The notes under the pieces are model-generated. The model was given only the letters and a program-made list of their open reading frames with translations, was not told the origin of the DNA and did not search any database. A stretch of DNA of 64,000 nucleotides from Trichomonas vaginalis G3 (Eukaryota; Parabasalia; Trichomonadida; Trichomonadidae): positions 31,015,896 through 31,079,895 of the forward strand of contig NC_067206.1 of NCBI RefSeq assembly GCF_026262505.1, read 5' to 3'. The translations under genes and the position numbers were made by a program. Below, in pieces: positions 44,338 through 55,266 of the stretch. The stretch's first letter is position 1. Each line of letters begins with the position of its first letter.

Positions 44338-45310
44338 TGAATCCTTACAAAGGGTATGTCGATCGAATTTACCTAATTGGTATTTCCAATCAGATTGAAG
44401 AAGGTAAAATGACATGGGAAGAAGCTTGCACCCATGTTCCCATCGCCCAACCCTTCAATCAAATGATTTCAAATATTTAGATGTTTCAAAATCTTTTTTA
44501 CAAAATCAATTTAGCTTACAGAATATCCCATTGCCTAAAGGCAAGAAAGGTCGTAGGGTCAATCCCTACGACCAAATCAAAGCTCTTGCTGTGATACATG
44601 ACCACTGGGCCTTTCCCTGTGGTCAAACAAAACAATGGAAACGTTTGAAATTACAACAAATTGATGTATCTTATAGAGAAGTACGCAGATACTTCAAAGA
44701 AAATCATTTCACCAAGACGCGATTAGAGCATGCCGGGCCAGAAACAGCAGTAAGATATTGGGCGCTTTCACCCAATCTTATCTGGCACGCAGATGTTCAT
44801 TATTTTAGGGGTGTTCGTGGCCAGTATATTTATGGCATAATCGACGATTTTAGCCGCAAAGTCCTAGCGTGTATACAAATACCAGATATGCTGGCAGCGA
44901 CGACAGCGAACGTTGCGGCTTCCGCCTTCATTGAATTTGGCGCCCCTTATTGTTTCTGGACCGACAACGGTTCAGAAAATAGGGACGCCTTTCAAGATCT
45001 ACTTGATCTTTGGGGCGTCCAATGGCGGCATACAGACTCTCATTCTCCCTACCAAAATGGGAAGATTGAGAGATTCTGGCCGACATTGGAGCGCTGCCAA
45101 AGCATTTAGGCTATTCCTGCCTTTATTTGGGAGTACAATAATAACACACCGCATGAAGATCTCCCAATTAATCCATTAACTGGAACAAATTACACGCCAA
45201 ATCAAATGTATCAGCTGAAACCGAAATACACAAATGCAGATACAGAAAGGTTGTGGCAAATATGGGATACAGATACAGGCATGACCGCTGTTGACACATT
45301 CACAGCGTAA
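44338..45310 (+). pseudogene. DDE integrase-type transposase, broken
   Basis: The coding region spans the element's unique centre. The catalytic core is clear: HADVHYFRGVRGQYIYGIIDDFSRKVLA (first Asp), then FWTDNGSENRDAF (second Asp), then QNGKIERFW (Glu about 34 residues on), giving a D,D-34/35-E rve fold. The C-terminal part (WEYNNNTPHEDLPINPLTG) resembles IS481/IS3-type integrases. The frame is interrupted in about two places, so this copy probably does not make active enzyme. The 5' part begins MNPYKGYVDRIYLIG and is helical. Confidence 0.8.
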
Positions 45311-45699
45311 TAATAAACATAATTTTTTAATTTCATTTTTAACAAGTTTTTTTAAATGTATGTAATGAATAATTCATTAGAATATGATAATGCACATTGT
45401 AACAGAATAGAACAATCACCAAATTTTTTTTTTGAAATTAAAAAATAAAAGTAAAAAGTATAAAGTAATCTAACCAAAAAAGATATTTAAAAGAATTTTG
45501 GAAAAAACAGAATAAGGATAATGATATTATTTTAGATACACAATCGATGTACTGAAGAATAATCCGGTAAAATGATGGTATAAAATTAGAGTATTTTACA
45601 AGTAGCTAAAAGAATAAAACTATAATATAAAATAAATGAAGATTAATGAAACAATAAAGGTTAAATAAATAATAAAGATTTTTATTTTATATCAGTATT

Positions 45700-46095
45700 G
45701 AGAAGAAGTAACAGCTGACACTTGGTAGACAACTTCTTTATGTCTAGAAAATTCTATCTTGCCTTTTATTTTTTTCTCGCTGTGAAACGTATTCGGTCAT
45801 TTTTTTAAAAATTAATTTTTTGTTAGAGATAAGAGCTAAAACTCGGTAAACAACTTCTTTCTGTCTAGAAAATTCTATCTTGCCTTTTATTTTTTTCTCG
45901 CTGTGAAACGTATTCGGTCATTTTTTTAAAAATTAATTTTTTGTTAGAGATAAGAGCTAAAACTCGGTAAACAACTTCTTTCTGTCTAGAAAATTCTATC
46001 TTGCCTTTTATTTTTTTCTCGCTGTGAAACGTATTCGGTCATTTTTTTAAAAATTAATTTTTTGTTAGAGATAAGAGATAAAACTTTGCAGACAA
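45700..46095 (-). repeat. 121-bp tandem repeats inside the right terminal repeat
   Basis: Reverse-orientation counterpart of the left array. It holds three to four copies; the innermost, near 45710-45760, is diverged and lies partly beyond the matched arm. Confidence 0.82.
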
Positions 46096-46669
46096 CTCCC
46101 CCATGTCTAGCAAATTTAACATTCGTCTCCCATTTTTATATATTTGGTTTAGAATGTTCGAAAATGCGTAATATGGTCATTAATATTAATTGAAAAGAAC
46201 ATTGAATTAATTCAATCTGATCTCACAAAATATTTTAAATTACAAACTTTGTAGTTTGAATAGATAATTAGTATTAAACTCAAATAACTAGTTTATTTTT
46301 GAATAAAAATTATTTGAATTTATTCAATTTTGTGAATTGTCCTTCAAAAATCAAGTTTAAATATCTTATTTGCCATATAATTATAAATACAATGAAACAT
46401 ATTCGAAATTGAAAAGAATGACTTTTTCTGTTCTTTCAATCATTCAATTTGAATTTTGCAATATTGGATTTCTCATTAAATAGCTATTAAAAACAACAAG
46501 CAATTTAACTTACATTCAAATTTATTTGTGTTATATTCAATCTTCTCAAAACTTATAATTTTCGGCTATAGCATGATTATATGCTATATAATATAATAAA
46601 CCTATAATAGTATCATTCTTTCAATTATTTGAAGAGAAAACCGAAAAAATCTATTTTCGGTCTATAACA

Positions 46670-46684
46670 CTACATTCGAAGTTA
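46670..46684. other. 15-bp target-site duplication, right copy
   Basis: CTACATTCGAAGTTA follows the transposon's last base and matches 43241-43255 in all 15 positions. Confidence 0.88.
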
Positions 46685-47557
46685 CCTTTTGTAACAACCA
46701 CCACCGCCTACGAAAGACGAAAGTGTGTCACGATTTCACCCGGAAATCCGACGGTTGTTTAAGAGTAAGCACTTTTGGCACCTACTCAAAAATTTTGATT
46801 GAAAAAATTGGTAAGTTCTGACTATTGATTTTTCAAATTGTCTACTTCCTAAAATTGTTTTAAAATATTAGAGGAATTCTATACGCCTCGATTTCTAGTA
46901 ATTGGAACAATGTCCAATTTAAAAATTCAAAAATGTGGATATTAAAAATTTGCATAAAATTCATAATTATACAATATTACAATAATTTTGTTTTTAAGGT
47001 AAGTTGGTTCACAATTTATTAAATTACGTTTGGATACCAAATATGATACAGAATAATATTTTCATGTTCAAATAATTTGTATGAGATCTGGTCGATAAAA
47101 TTTTAATCACCAAAATATTAAAAACATTTCTATTTCCTAATATCATTAAAATTATTAAAATTTTAATTATCCGTTTTTTTCTCGCAATTCAAATCCTTAT
47201 TTCAATTAACTGTAATTTTCGTCAATATGATACACTGCTATTTTCATAATAGATCAAAAATTTGTATTAATAAAAAATAAAGGTTCAAGCACTTTTGATC
47301 AATTTTATAAAAATTTTTTCGGGAATATAAGAATTAAAATTAAATATTATTAATATATCCACTCTTATTTTCGCCATATATTCAAAAATTGAGACTATTT
47401 GAAACTATTGATCGCACAATCTGCAATTCAATTTCATTATCTCTCAATTGCCCATCACTTTATCTTGGATCACGACATTAAATACTGCAGAAAATCTTTT
47501 TAATTTTCTGCAAAATCATTACTCTCAAAATTTTCAAACAACCATCAAAAGTGTCAA
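46685..47557. other. intergenic with a GC-rich structured patch
   Basis: From 46691 to 46760 the sequence is far richer in GC than its surroundings and can fold: AACAACC (46693-46699) with GGTTGTT (46753-46759), and CGG-AAAT-CCG (46741-46750) inside. It may be part of a small RNA, but no known family is matched. The remainder is AT-rich upstream DNA of the PH-ankyrin gene. Confidence 0.4.
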
Positions 47558-49231
47558 ATGAGTAATGAAATTCTTCGTTCGGGTTTGATGAAAAAGGAGG
47601 GTCATTTTATCCACAACATCAACCAGCGTTATTTCGAACTGACTTTCGATGATCTTACATACTATACTTCCAAAGGAGGAGAGCAAAAAGGAAAAATTTC
47701 TATCGACTCCTTAATTTCAATATCGAGTGACCCAACGTACAAAATTCAACCATGTATGGTTATAAAACAGAACAAAGGAAAGGAATTTAAGCTTATTCCA
47801 CCTTCTGTTGAAGAATTTAATCTTTGGGAGATTTATCTCTACAGTATCATGATCCTACGTCGTGGAACTAAAAATCAATGGTACAAGGACAATTTCAAGA
47901 AAATCTTCAACGATTACATATGTATAACTGAATTAATATGGAGCCATAATTCAGCGAATATACAGCAAATTGTCGGCAGATTACATGGATTGATCCAGCA
48001 AGGACTTTACACACGAAATGAAATCCTTGAAATCATCACTTATGCCGCAGAAAAAAGGCCAAGAGAAGTTAAATTCTTTGGAGACTTAACAGATACGTTC
48101 TTGCACTCAGAGGGTTATAAAATACCAATGGAGCACAAGATCAATAACTCAATATTAAGAAATGTACTGATAATGAAGAACCAAATTAAAAACAATCTTC
48201 CAGATGACTTCAAAGACTTGTCTGTAGAAGAAATCATGTGCGGATTCAAACAATCTGATTATCGTTACGCCATTTTCTACGATAAAGTCGATCTTTTCAA
48301 GCAAGCAATGAAAGAAGATAAATTTTCAGATCCAGAGAACTGCTACAAGCTTGCTTGCAAGTATTCCGCAGTCAAACATATTCAACTACTTACTAAAGAA
48401 CACCAATTTCGATGAAAGTTACTCTCAATACGCACTTTTGTACGGATGCCCAGAAATTATTGACAAGTGCAGGAAATTATGCAAGAAGATGAACGTTCCT
48501 GACATTAATGAACTTATTGTCAACCACCAGACCCGTGCAATTTTCGAGTATTACACAATTACTGAAATTGTCAACATTTCATGGTCAATTCTCTTCAAAT
48601 CCCACAACATTCTCTTCTTCTTCATGAAGTGCTTCTACAACGGCGACTTCTCATGCAACTCTTCATATGATAAACCTGCTTTGTACTCCGCCGCCAAATA
48701 TTCCCCAATTTGCATCGTCCAATTGATCATTGACCACGGTGGAAAGCTCGAACTGGGTGGAGTACACAGCAAGACACCACTCATGGCCTCAATTAACAAG
48801 CACGGGTTCTCAATTTCAGAACATTTAATGAAATTGAACGCAAACATCGACGCGAAGACAGATGAAGGCACGACAGCACTCATGCTTGCATGCGCACGTA
48901 ATGATACTGTTGCTGCGAAGTTTTGTTTCGATCATAAATCTTTTATTGAGTCATCTGACTTCTGTGAGACCACAGCAATCATGCACGCGACACGCCACAA
49001 CTCGTTTGATTGCGTAAAGCTGCTGATCCAGATAAAAATGATATCTCTGGAATGACTCCTCTGATCACTTGCATCAAGTCCAAGTACTACGACCTCGCTA
49101 AACTTCTTGTTAAGAGATCAGCAAACGTCAATCTAAGAGACTACACTGGTTCTTCTCCTCTCAAGATCGCTTCTGACTTAGAACTTAACGATTTTGTTAC
49201 ACTTCTCAAGGAGAATGGCGCAAAGATGTAA
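47558..49231 (+). pseudogene. PH-domain plus ankyrin-repeat protein with two frame changes
   Basis: The N-terminus (about residues 1-105) is a PH domain: LRSGLMKKEGHFIHNINQRYFELTFDDLTYY ... FNLWEIYLYSIMIL. A helical region typical of trichomonad ankyrin proteins follows, then ankyrin repeats (KTPLMASINKHGFSISEHLM, TTALMLACARNDTVAAKF, MTPLITCIKSKYYDLAKLLV). The coding phase changes near 48375-48400 by one base and back near 49020-49035, where part of a repeat (expected G-A before DPDKND) seems deleted next to a GCTGCT pair. About 550 codons are otherwise sound. PH domains bind phosphoinositides, so the ancestor was probably a membrane-recruited scaffold. Confidence 0.75.
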
Positions 49232-49660
49232 TCTATACTTATTATATTGAATTTTTTTGTTTGTATTTTTATAAAGTTCGCGATTTTAATTTTTGATAAG
49301 TCTCATTGAATATTTTCTATACTTTAAAAAATCTTAGCTCAAAATCAACCAACTTTGAGTGAAAACATATATTATTAACATAATTATCTAAGAGTAAATG
49401 ACAATTTAGATCATTAGATAATGTAACAATGAAACATATTTGCATATCTCGGTCATATGTTTGATAAAATCACATACTTTAGCTGAGCAATTGCGTTGCA
49501 CAGCTCTGGAGATCAATAGCTGTATTTACAAATCAATTGGATAATTTGATGAAAAATACTGAAATCAAAATGAAAACAACAATTAGAAGACTATGGATCA
49601 CTCATTGGAAATCAAATAAAAAAAGTTTGAATTTCAATTCCATCTCAAAAATTCAAACAA
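49232..49660. other. intergenic, nothing recognised
   Basis: AT-rich spacer containing the promoter of the heparinase-like gene, with TCAAA initiator-like sites shortly before ATG 49661. Confidence 0.4.
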
Positions 49661-51562
49661 ATGACGACAACAATGAGTTTTGAATCTCCTGGCGACAATT
49701 ATCAAATGAATGACGATATGGACTCAAAACAAAAAAGAACAAGAATAATGGTTACTATTGCAACAATAGCTGTGATTGTTATTTGCATTGCTTTGATAAT
49801 TTATTCAATTGTTTACAATGTTATAAATAATAAGTTCAAAAGGCCAATGTTGTTCATTAAAAATGGTGATGAGGCGGAAATAATGAAAGCTATCAATTCT
49901 GATTCAGTATTAAATAGTTCATATAAAACATTAGTCAAATCTACTGATAAGATACTCAATACATCAGTACTTACATATACACTAAAAGGAAAAAGATTAC
50001 TAGAAATATCGAGAGAAGCTGTTCGAAGAATCTTTTTCTGTTCAACATTATTTAGATTAACAGATGACAAAAAATACTACGATAAAGCATTAGCAGAGAT
50101 AAATGCTGTATGTGCATTCGAAGATTGGCATCCTTCTCACTTCCTAGACGTTGCAGAAATGACAACTGCAGTTTCTATTGGATATGATTGGCTTTATAAT
50201 AATTTAACAAAGAAAGATAGAGAATCTATTCGTCAATGCATAATTAAAAATGGAATTAATCCATCTTTAAATAAATCATTGAATTATTTCTTAAGAACGA
50301 CAAATAACTGGAACCAGGTGTGCAATTCCGGTATGACATTAGCTGCTATTGCATTACGCGATACAGATTTAAATCTTTCCGATTATATTATTAACAGATC
50401 TGTTAATAGTTTAAAGATTTCAATGGGTGAATACTCACCGGATGGAAACTATCCAGAAGGATATGGTTATTGGGGTTACGGTACAACTTATGCAGGAATT
50501 ATGTTCGCAGCTTTAGATCGTTTCTTTGGCCACACGTATGAAATGGCTGAGTGGCCAGGGTTTGCAGAATCAGGCAAATATATTCAATATATGGTTGGAA
50601 CAAGTGGTCTTAATTTTAATTATTACGATTCTGGAGAAAAAGGAGGAATTAATCCAATTTTGTTCTGGTTCGCATATTATTTTGATGATCCATCATATAT
50701 ATTCTATGATAATTACTTAATGGACGTCAAAAAGATGACATCTGGCAGTTATTACCTTCCATTAATTTTAATTTACGGATCAAAACTGAAAAGAGATAAA
50801 ATCAAACCTCCTGAAAAGAAAATATTCTATGGAAAAGGCACAACACCAGTCATATTAGTCAGAACAAGCTGGGATGGAGCAAATGGAACTTCATTTGGAA
50901 TAAAAGGTGGACGTGCAAAAGATTCTCATGCACACATGGATGCAGGATCATTTGTATTTGATGCTCTTGGTGTAAGATGGGCTTCTGATTTAGGTTCATC
51001 TGATTATACAACTTTAGAGGCAGAAGGAGTTGATTTATGGAACTTTAAACAGAATTCTACAAGATGGAGTATGCTTAGATTAGGAACAATTCCTCATAAT
51101 ACAATAACTATTGAAGGCGAAAGACATAACGTAGAAGCCAAATCAAATATCACTAAAGTCTATGATTCTGATGATAATAAGTTAGGTGGACAGATAGACA
51201 TAACAGAAAACTTCTTTGGAAAACTTAAATCAGCTGTTAGAGATGCAATTTTAATTAATCAAAAATATTTAGAAATAACAGACAATATAATCGGTGGTAA
51301 CTCGAAAGTAAACATTGTTTGGACAATGACAACTCGTGCAAATACAACATTGACTGATTCTAAAACAGTAACGTTAACAAATGGAAAGAAGACTTGCATA
51401 TTAAATGTAAAGAGTCCTTCCGATTGTACAATTTCATTTGGAGACAATAAACCATCCAATGATTTTGAAGAATCTAATGAAGGCACAAAAAAAATTTTGA
51501 TCAAAACTTCTGTCGCAGCCGGTGAATCAAAGCAAATCAAAGTTACACTCACACCTCAATAA
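49661..51562 (+). CDS. heparinase II/III-family polysaccharide lyase, membrane-anchored
   Basis: 633 residues. A basic/acidic cytosolic start is followed by a single membrane segment (about residues 28-52, IMVTIATIAVIVICIALIIY), making a type II protein with its enzyme outside. Then comes an (alpha/alpha) toroid with the family's conserved NNWNQVCNSGMTLAAIAL and YPEGYGYWGYGTTYAGIM, and from about residue 395 a beta-sheet half with GGRAKDSHAHMDAGSFVFDA and GTIPHNTITIEG, giving the Asn, Tyr and His residues expected of the lyase site. Such enzymes cleave uronic-acid polysaccharides (heparin, alginate, chondroitin-like). The family is mainly bacterial, so lateral acquisition is plausible. It could degrade host mucosal glycans or bacterial slime; the substrate is not predictable. 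Confidence 0.85.
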   Translation: MTTTMSFESPGDNYQMNDDMDSKQKRTRIMVTIATIAVIVICIALIIYSIVYNVINNKFKRPMLFIKNGDEAEIMKAINSDSVLNSSYKTLVKSTDKILNTSVLTYTLKGKRLLEISREAVRRIFFCSTLFRLTDDKKYYDKALAEINAVCAFEDWHPSHFLDVAEMTTAVSIGYDWLYNNLTKKDRESIRQCIIKNGINPSLNKSLNYFLRTTNNWNQVCNSGMTLAAIALRDTDLNLSDYIINRSVNSLKISMGEYSPDGNYPEGYGYWGYGTTYAGIMFAALDRFFGHTYEMAEWPGFAESGKYIQYMVGTSGLNFNYYDSGEKGGINPILFWFAYYFDDPSYIFYDNYLMDVKKMTSGSYYLPLILIYGSKLKRDKIKPPEKKIFYGKGTTPVILVRTSWDGANGTSFGIKGGRAKDSHAHMDAGSFVFDALGVRWASDLGSSDYTTLEAEGVDLWNFKQNSTRWSMLRLGTIPHNTITIEGERHNVEAKSNITKVYDSDDNKLGGQIDITENFFGKLKSAVRDAILINQKYLEITDNIIGGNSKVNIVWTMTTRANTTLTDSKTVTLTNGKKTCILNVKSPSDCTISFGDNKPSNDFEESNEGTKKILIKTSVAAGESKQIKVTLTPQ

Positions 51563-51770
51563 AAATATTTGTTTCATATCATAAAGGTCTTTTTTTATCT
51601 TTTTATTAACTATTTTTTCAAGATAGTTCATCGATAAGACATTTCATACATGGACTATCCTCATTAAAGATGTTTTCCAGGAACTCTAGTTTGATATCCA
51701 AATAAAATGTTCTTTTTGTTTGTTGAAATTTTTGATCAAACATTTTGATCTCAAAAGTGACGATTTAGAA

Positions 51771-53051
51771 ATGCTTTGTTTTTTATTGGGCCTTTCTCAG
51801 TCAGGAAAATATGAATCCCTAATTGCAAAAGCTAAACATGATGCATACGAGAAACCTAGACTGTTAAGAGCATCTGCAAAGCTTCAAGATCTACAACCAG
51901 GTACATATTCTTCCAATGGCTTTGAATATACAATTCGCTATCCAATTACAGGTGATTTATCATCAGATGTATTAGGGTTTGCTATGGAAGCATCAACAAT
52001 GGCTGTAGTTAAAAAGTCTCCGAAAATTACAAAATTAAACACAGTTTTTTCAGATTCTGCACAACAACAAGTATACAGATTAAAAGGAGTACTCGAATCA
52101 GAGAACGAAGTTGATGTTTACGAGGTCGAAAACATTGAACCATTAGATGTAATTTCAAATATTAAATACAACGCATCTAAGGACTCATTTTTCAAGAGAG
52201 ACTTCAACAGTTCACTCAAATGGAAGGAAACTCCAGATCCTTTCTTTGATGGTCGTCCAGAATATATAAATCCAGAAAATGATTACATGAAATTCGGTGC
52301 AGGAGCTTACATTAACACAGAAGTATCTCTTGATTTCGATCTATCATTGAAAAACATCTCAATGACCGCTCATATCCAAACAAAAGGCGTTTTTGGCGCA
52401 TCAATTAATATTTCTCTTGCAAATGACGCATTTAAGATGCCAAACACATTCAGCAAGAATATTACAATACCAAATGGTCTTTCTTTCAGTATCCTTGGCG
52501 TCAATATCGCTCTTAAAACAGAATTTTTCTCAATTTTAAAGTTCGACACCAACTTCTACAATGTTCCAGAGAGTATTGATATCTACCGTGGTTACATTAT
52601 CACAATGGACCGAACGATATCTATAATTAATGGAAAATTCATTTCCCAACCAACAAAATTTAATTTGGAACAAGTTGGTTCGAAATCTGATGTTGTTGAG
52701 CTTGCAAAATCATTTGATGGGTCACATCTTATCTTTTCTCCATCAGCATCCCTAGGAATTGACATTTCTTTGAATGCAGGATTGAAACAATACATAAGTA
52801 CATCGATTACACTTGTTCCGAGGATATTTTTCGAAATGTCATTCAACAAGGAACAGTGTAGAGCACCTTATCTATACGGATACATTAATCCGAGAGTAGA
52901 TTTGTTATATAATTTCTCAGGCTTCAAGCCGTTGGGCTTTAATGTGATGGAACCCATGGGTAAGATATGGAATCTATACGAATTTCATCACGACGATGTT
53001 TGTCTTTTCGGATCTCGTGATAATTCGGAAAATCTCAAATCGGAATTGTAA
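51771..53051 (+). CDS. secreted protein of unknown function
   Basis: 426 residues from ATG 51771, beginning with a short hydrophobic leader (MLCFLLGLSQSG). The frame is open further upstream from a TTG. The body is beta-rich with alternating hydrophobic residues (DFDLSLKNISMTAHIQTKGVFGASINISL; SLGIDISLNAGLKQYISTSITLVP) and potential N-glycosylation sites, and the C-terminus has few cysteines. I do not recognise a domain. An ATG at 51707 opens a different, very short frame (MFFLFVEIFDQTF) that looks like a leader displaced by a phase change, so the original start may be damaged. Confidence 0.6.
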   Translation: MLCFLLGLSQSGKYESLIAKAKHDAYEKPRLLRASAKLQDLQPGTYSSNGFEYTIRYPITGDLSSDVLGFAMEASTMAVVKKSPKITKLNTVFSDSAQQQVYRLKGVLESENEVDVYEVENIEPLDVISNIKYNASKDSFFKRDFNSSLKWKETPDPFFDGRPEYINPENDYMKFGAGAYINTEVSLDFDLSLKNISMTAHIQTKGVFGASINISLANDAFKMPNTFSKNITIPNGLSFSILGVNIALKTEFFSILKFDTNFYNVPESIDIYRGYIITMDRTISIINGKFISQPTKFNLEQVGSKSDVVELAKSFDGSHLIFSPSASLGIDISLNAGLKQYISTSITLVPRIFFEMSFNKEQCRAPYLYGYINPRVDLLYNFSGFKPLGFNVMEPMGKIWNLYEFHHDDVCLFGSRDNSENLKSEL

Positions 53052-53330
53052 AAGATACTGTTTTTTATTTTATTTTTCTCTTCTTCTATAATAGTAAATA
53101 ACAAAGATCAAATTACGAAACATATCTCCAACATTATTGATTTCATGTTTAATCATCTAGCGTAATAATGATAAAAAAAGAGTTAAAACGAAACAACATG
53201 ATTTCTACACTAGTATTTTAATGGAGTTATTGCTTAACTTCAAATATTCGGTTTATTTTTAAAAATTTCCGAAAAAAGAAAGTGAAAATTAAGAAAAATA
53301 ACGCAAACAAATATTTATTCAACACAAAAA
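53052..53330. other. gap between convergent genes
   Basis: About 280 bases of AT-rich sequence between two 3' ends; nothing recognised. Confidence 0.45.
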
Positions 53331-54257
53331 TTAATACACACTACTATTAGATACACGTTTCAGCCCTGATGGGGAAAATATAGATTGGCACGCTGACCGA
53401 ATGAGCATTCTATGAGCATATTTAGCAGAGGAGTGGGAGGCGGACTTCTTTATCTGGGTTGGGAACTCTGCTTTTATCTGGGAAATTGTCATTCTTTCAT
53501 TTGCCTTATATTTCAAGCACCCTTCGATTATATTGCCCAGATCATGCGGAATGTTCTTCAGAGGTATAATACCCGCTTGCATCTGGCAAATGATTGTTTC
53601 CATCGTCTTACCGCGAAATGGGTGGTGTTTACCGAATAAAGTATATAAAGTAACACCAAATGCCCATACATCGGCTTTAAATGGGTCGCACTTTCTGTAT
53701 TTAAGGAGCTCAGGGGACATGTACGAGAATGATCCGCTGTAAGTAATTTTTGCATCTTGACCAGAACTTCCAACAAAATGAGTCAGGCCAAAGTCTGCAA
53801 GCTTAGCGCGACCAAATTGATCAATTAGGATGTTTGATGGCTTGATATCACAATGAGCAAAGCTTCTTTCGTGCATATAATTTATGGCCTCAATAATTTC
53901 ATGGACGTATTTTATTTTTGTTTCCATATCATCTGTTGGCTTTGAGTGATCAATAAGATATTGGAGACTTCCACCGGAACAGTACTCCATAACTAAAAAT
54001 AAATAATTTCCTTCTGTAAAAATATCATATACCCGGACAATATTAGGATGACTCAATTGTAAAAGTGCTTTGACTTCTCTTTCATATGAACAACTGAATG
54101 ATTAATTGTATTCATTGTCAAATGAACATTTGCATACAAAATCAGTATTGTATTTGAGTGATTTCACCAAGTAACAGCATCCGAAGGCACCCTTATTAAT
54201 AAATGACTTAAATTCATAGTTATGATTCTTTAAGATGACTTCAATTTCCGCTTGCAT
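53331..54257 (-). pseudogene. Ser/Thr protein kinase with one in-frame TAA
   Basis: From ATG 54257 the frame encodes a full kinase: FINKGAFGCCYLV (glycine loop), FVCKCSF (ATP lysine), YEREVKALLQLSHPNIVRVYDIF, YMHERSFAHCDIKPSNILID (HCD in place of HRD), DFGLTHF, YMSPELL, DVWAFGVTLYTLFGKHHPF. TAA at 54102-54104 falls after FDNEYN, between the lysine and the C-helix; the frame is unchanged after it. Translation from the next ATG (54056) would lack the ATP-binding lobe. The kinase is of the CAMK/NEK-like type common in trichomonads, with a basic Ser-rich tail. Confidence 0.83.
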
Positions 54258-54490
54258 AATGTTAATTATATAATTGATAGGATTTGAAACAATAAAAATT
54301 TTTGAGGGGAAGGAAATTTGGGAAAATTAGTCCTATTATGGTTAGAGTGAAAATACTTAACGATTTAGAGTTTAATAGAACTAATCGTTAGTTTTCAATT
54401 TAAAATTTATTGAAAATTGAGAGAGATATTCAATATTTTCGAATAGATTGTATGCGATATTTCAATTTTATTGAAGGTGACGTAAAAAAG
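54258..54490. other. short intergenic region
   Basis: Promoter side of the kinase pseudogene, AT-rich, running up to the TTAA target site of the transposon. Confidence 0.4.
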
Positions 54491-54494
54491 TTAA
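54491..54494. other. TTAA target site, left copy
   Basis: TTAA immediately precedes the transposon end GGGTATAGT; the matching TTAA is at 58035-58038. Confidence 0.75.
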
Positions 54495-54742
54495 GGGTAT
54501 AGTAAACTCAAAATTCTAGAGTTTTGAGAGTGCCAATAAACTCTATAGGCCTATATATATCTATATTTTAAAGGAGAGGTTACGCCATAATATTTGATAT
54601 TATAAATTATTAATTCAAAATAAAAGTAGAAAATGAAACTAATTTTATTCTAACCTATATAAATATATCAATAATCTAAAATGATTATAGTCTGAACTAT
54701 ATTTTACCAGATTATCAAATATAAGAGAAATGAAATAGAGTG

Positions 54743-55266
54743 CGGGACAAATTTGCCAAGTGTCACTTTTTCAATAACCTTAAATTACGCTTTTCTATTT
54801 TTTTAAAAAAAATAACCTTAAATTATATTTGAAGAAATTATGTCTATGATATATGTTTTATGCTAGAATCTTGGAGTTTTCATGCACTACACAAGAGCTC
54901 CAAGGTTCCAAGAGTGAATGCTCAATAGCAATTATAGAGATGTACCTTTTCAAAATGACTTTTACTGATTAAATTTAATCAATAGAAGACATTTTGAAAA
55001 GGTACCTCTACAATTAGATATACAAGAGATTCAAAGCTTCATTTCAGATAGATTTGAAACTTTGAAACTCTTGGTAGATTTTGAGTGAATGCTGACAATC
55101 ATCTTTGAGAAGGTTTTCTTTAAGAAAACCTTCTCAAAGAGGTTTCTCAGGAGCCCTGAGGCTCCCTTTCGTAATGATTGGGAGCCTTGGGGCTCCTGCA
55201 GCAGAGTATCGCTCCGCTCCATTAAATTTTTTTAAAAAAAGTGCCGTGTGGCAAATTTGTCCTGTT
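54743..55266. mobile_element. nested non-autonomous element carrying a hairpin array
   Basis: Inverted ends GGACAAATTTGCC...GTGTCACTTTTT and AAAAAGTGCCG...GGCAAATTTGTCC bound about 520 bp. Between them are five hairpins: 54866-54908, 54935-55010, 55023-55073, 55102-55140 (a perfect palindrome) and 55148-55198. GAGTGAATGCT occurs at 54912 and again at 55083. No frame is open across it. A clear target duplication is not seen. The end sequence is of mariner-like length but I cannot assign a family. Confidence 0.7.

Larger units (their letters stand above)
43256..46669. mobile_element. 3.4-kb DNA transposon with long terminal inverted repeats
   Basis: Termini are TGTTATAGACC... and its reverse complement. 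The inverted repeats are about 905 bp each (43256-44160 and 45764-46669) and near identical. Each contains a tandem array of a 121-bp unit. A single DDE transposase gene lies between. A perfect 15-bp duplication flanks it. No capsid, polymerase or ATPase frame is present, so it is not a Polinton. The integrase type and the long duplication recall bacterial IS481-like elements more than the usual eukaryotic superfamilies; the assignment is open. High arm identity suggests recent insertion or arm conversion. Confidence 0.9.

Noticed and set aside
43256-46669. Polinton/Maverick or LTR element
   Set aside because: Only an integrase-type transposase is present; there is no capsid, polymerase or protease frame, the duplication is 15 bp rather than 6, and the terminal repeats are inverted, not direct.
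9083-54257. Reassigned stop codons (UAR read as glutamine)
   Set aside because: Many long intact genes (MED12, coronin, Sel1, the 1581-residue cyclase) have no internal TAA or TAG and end at TAA or TAG, so standard code is used.
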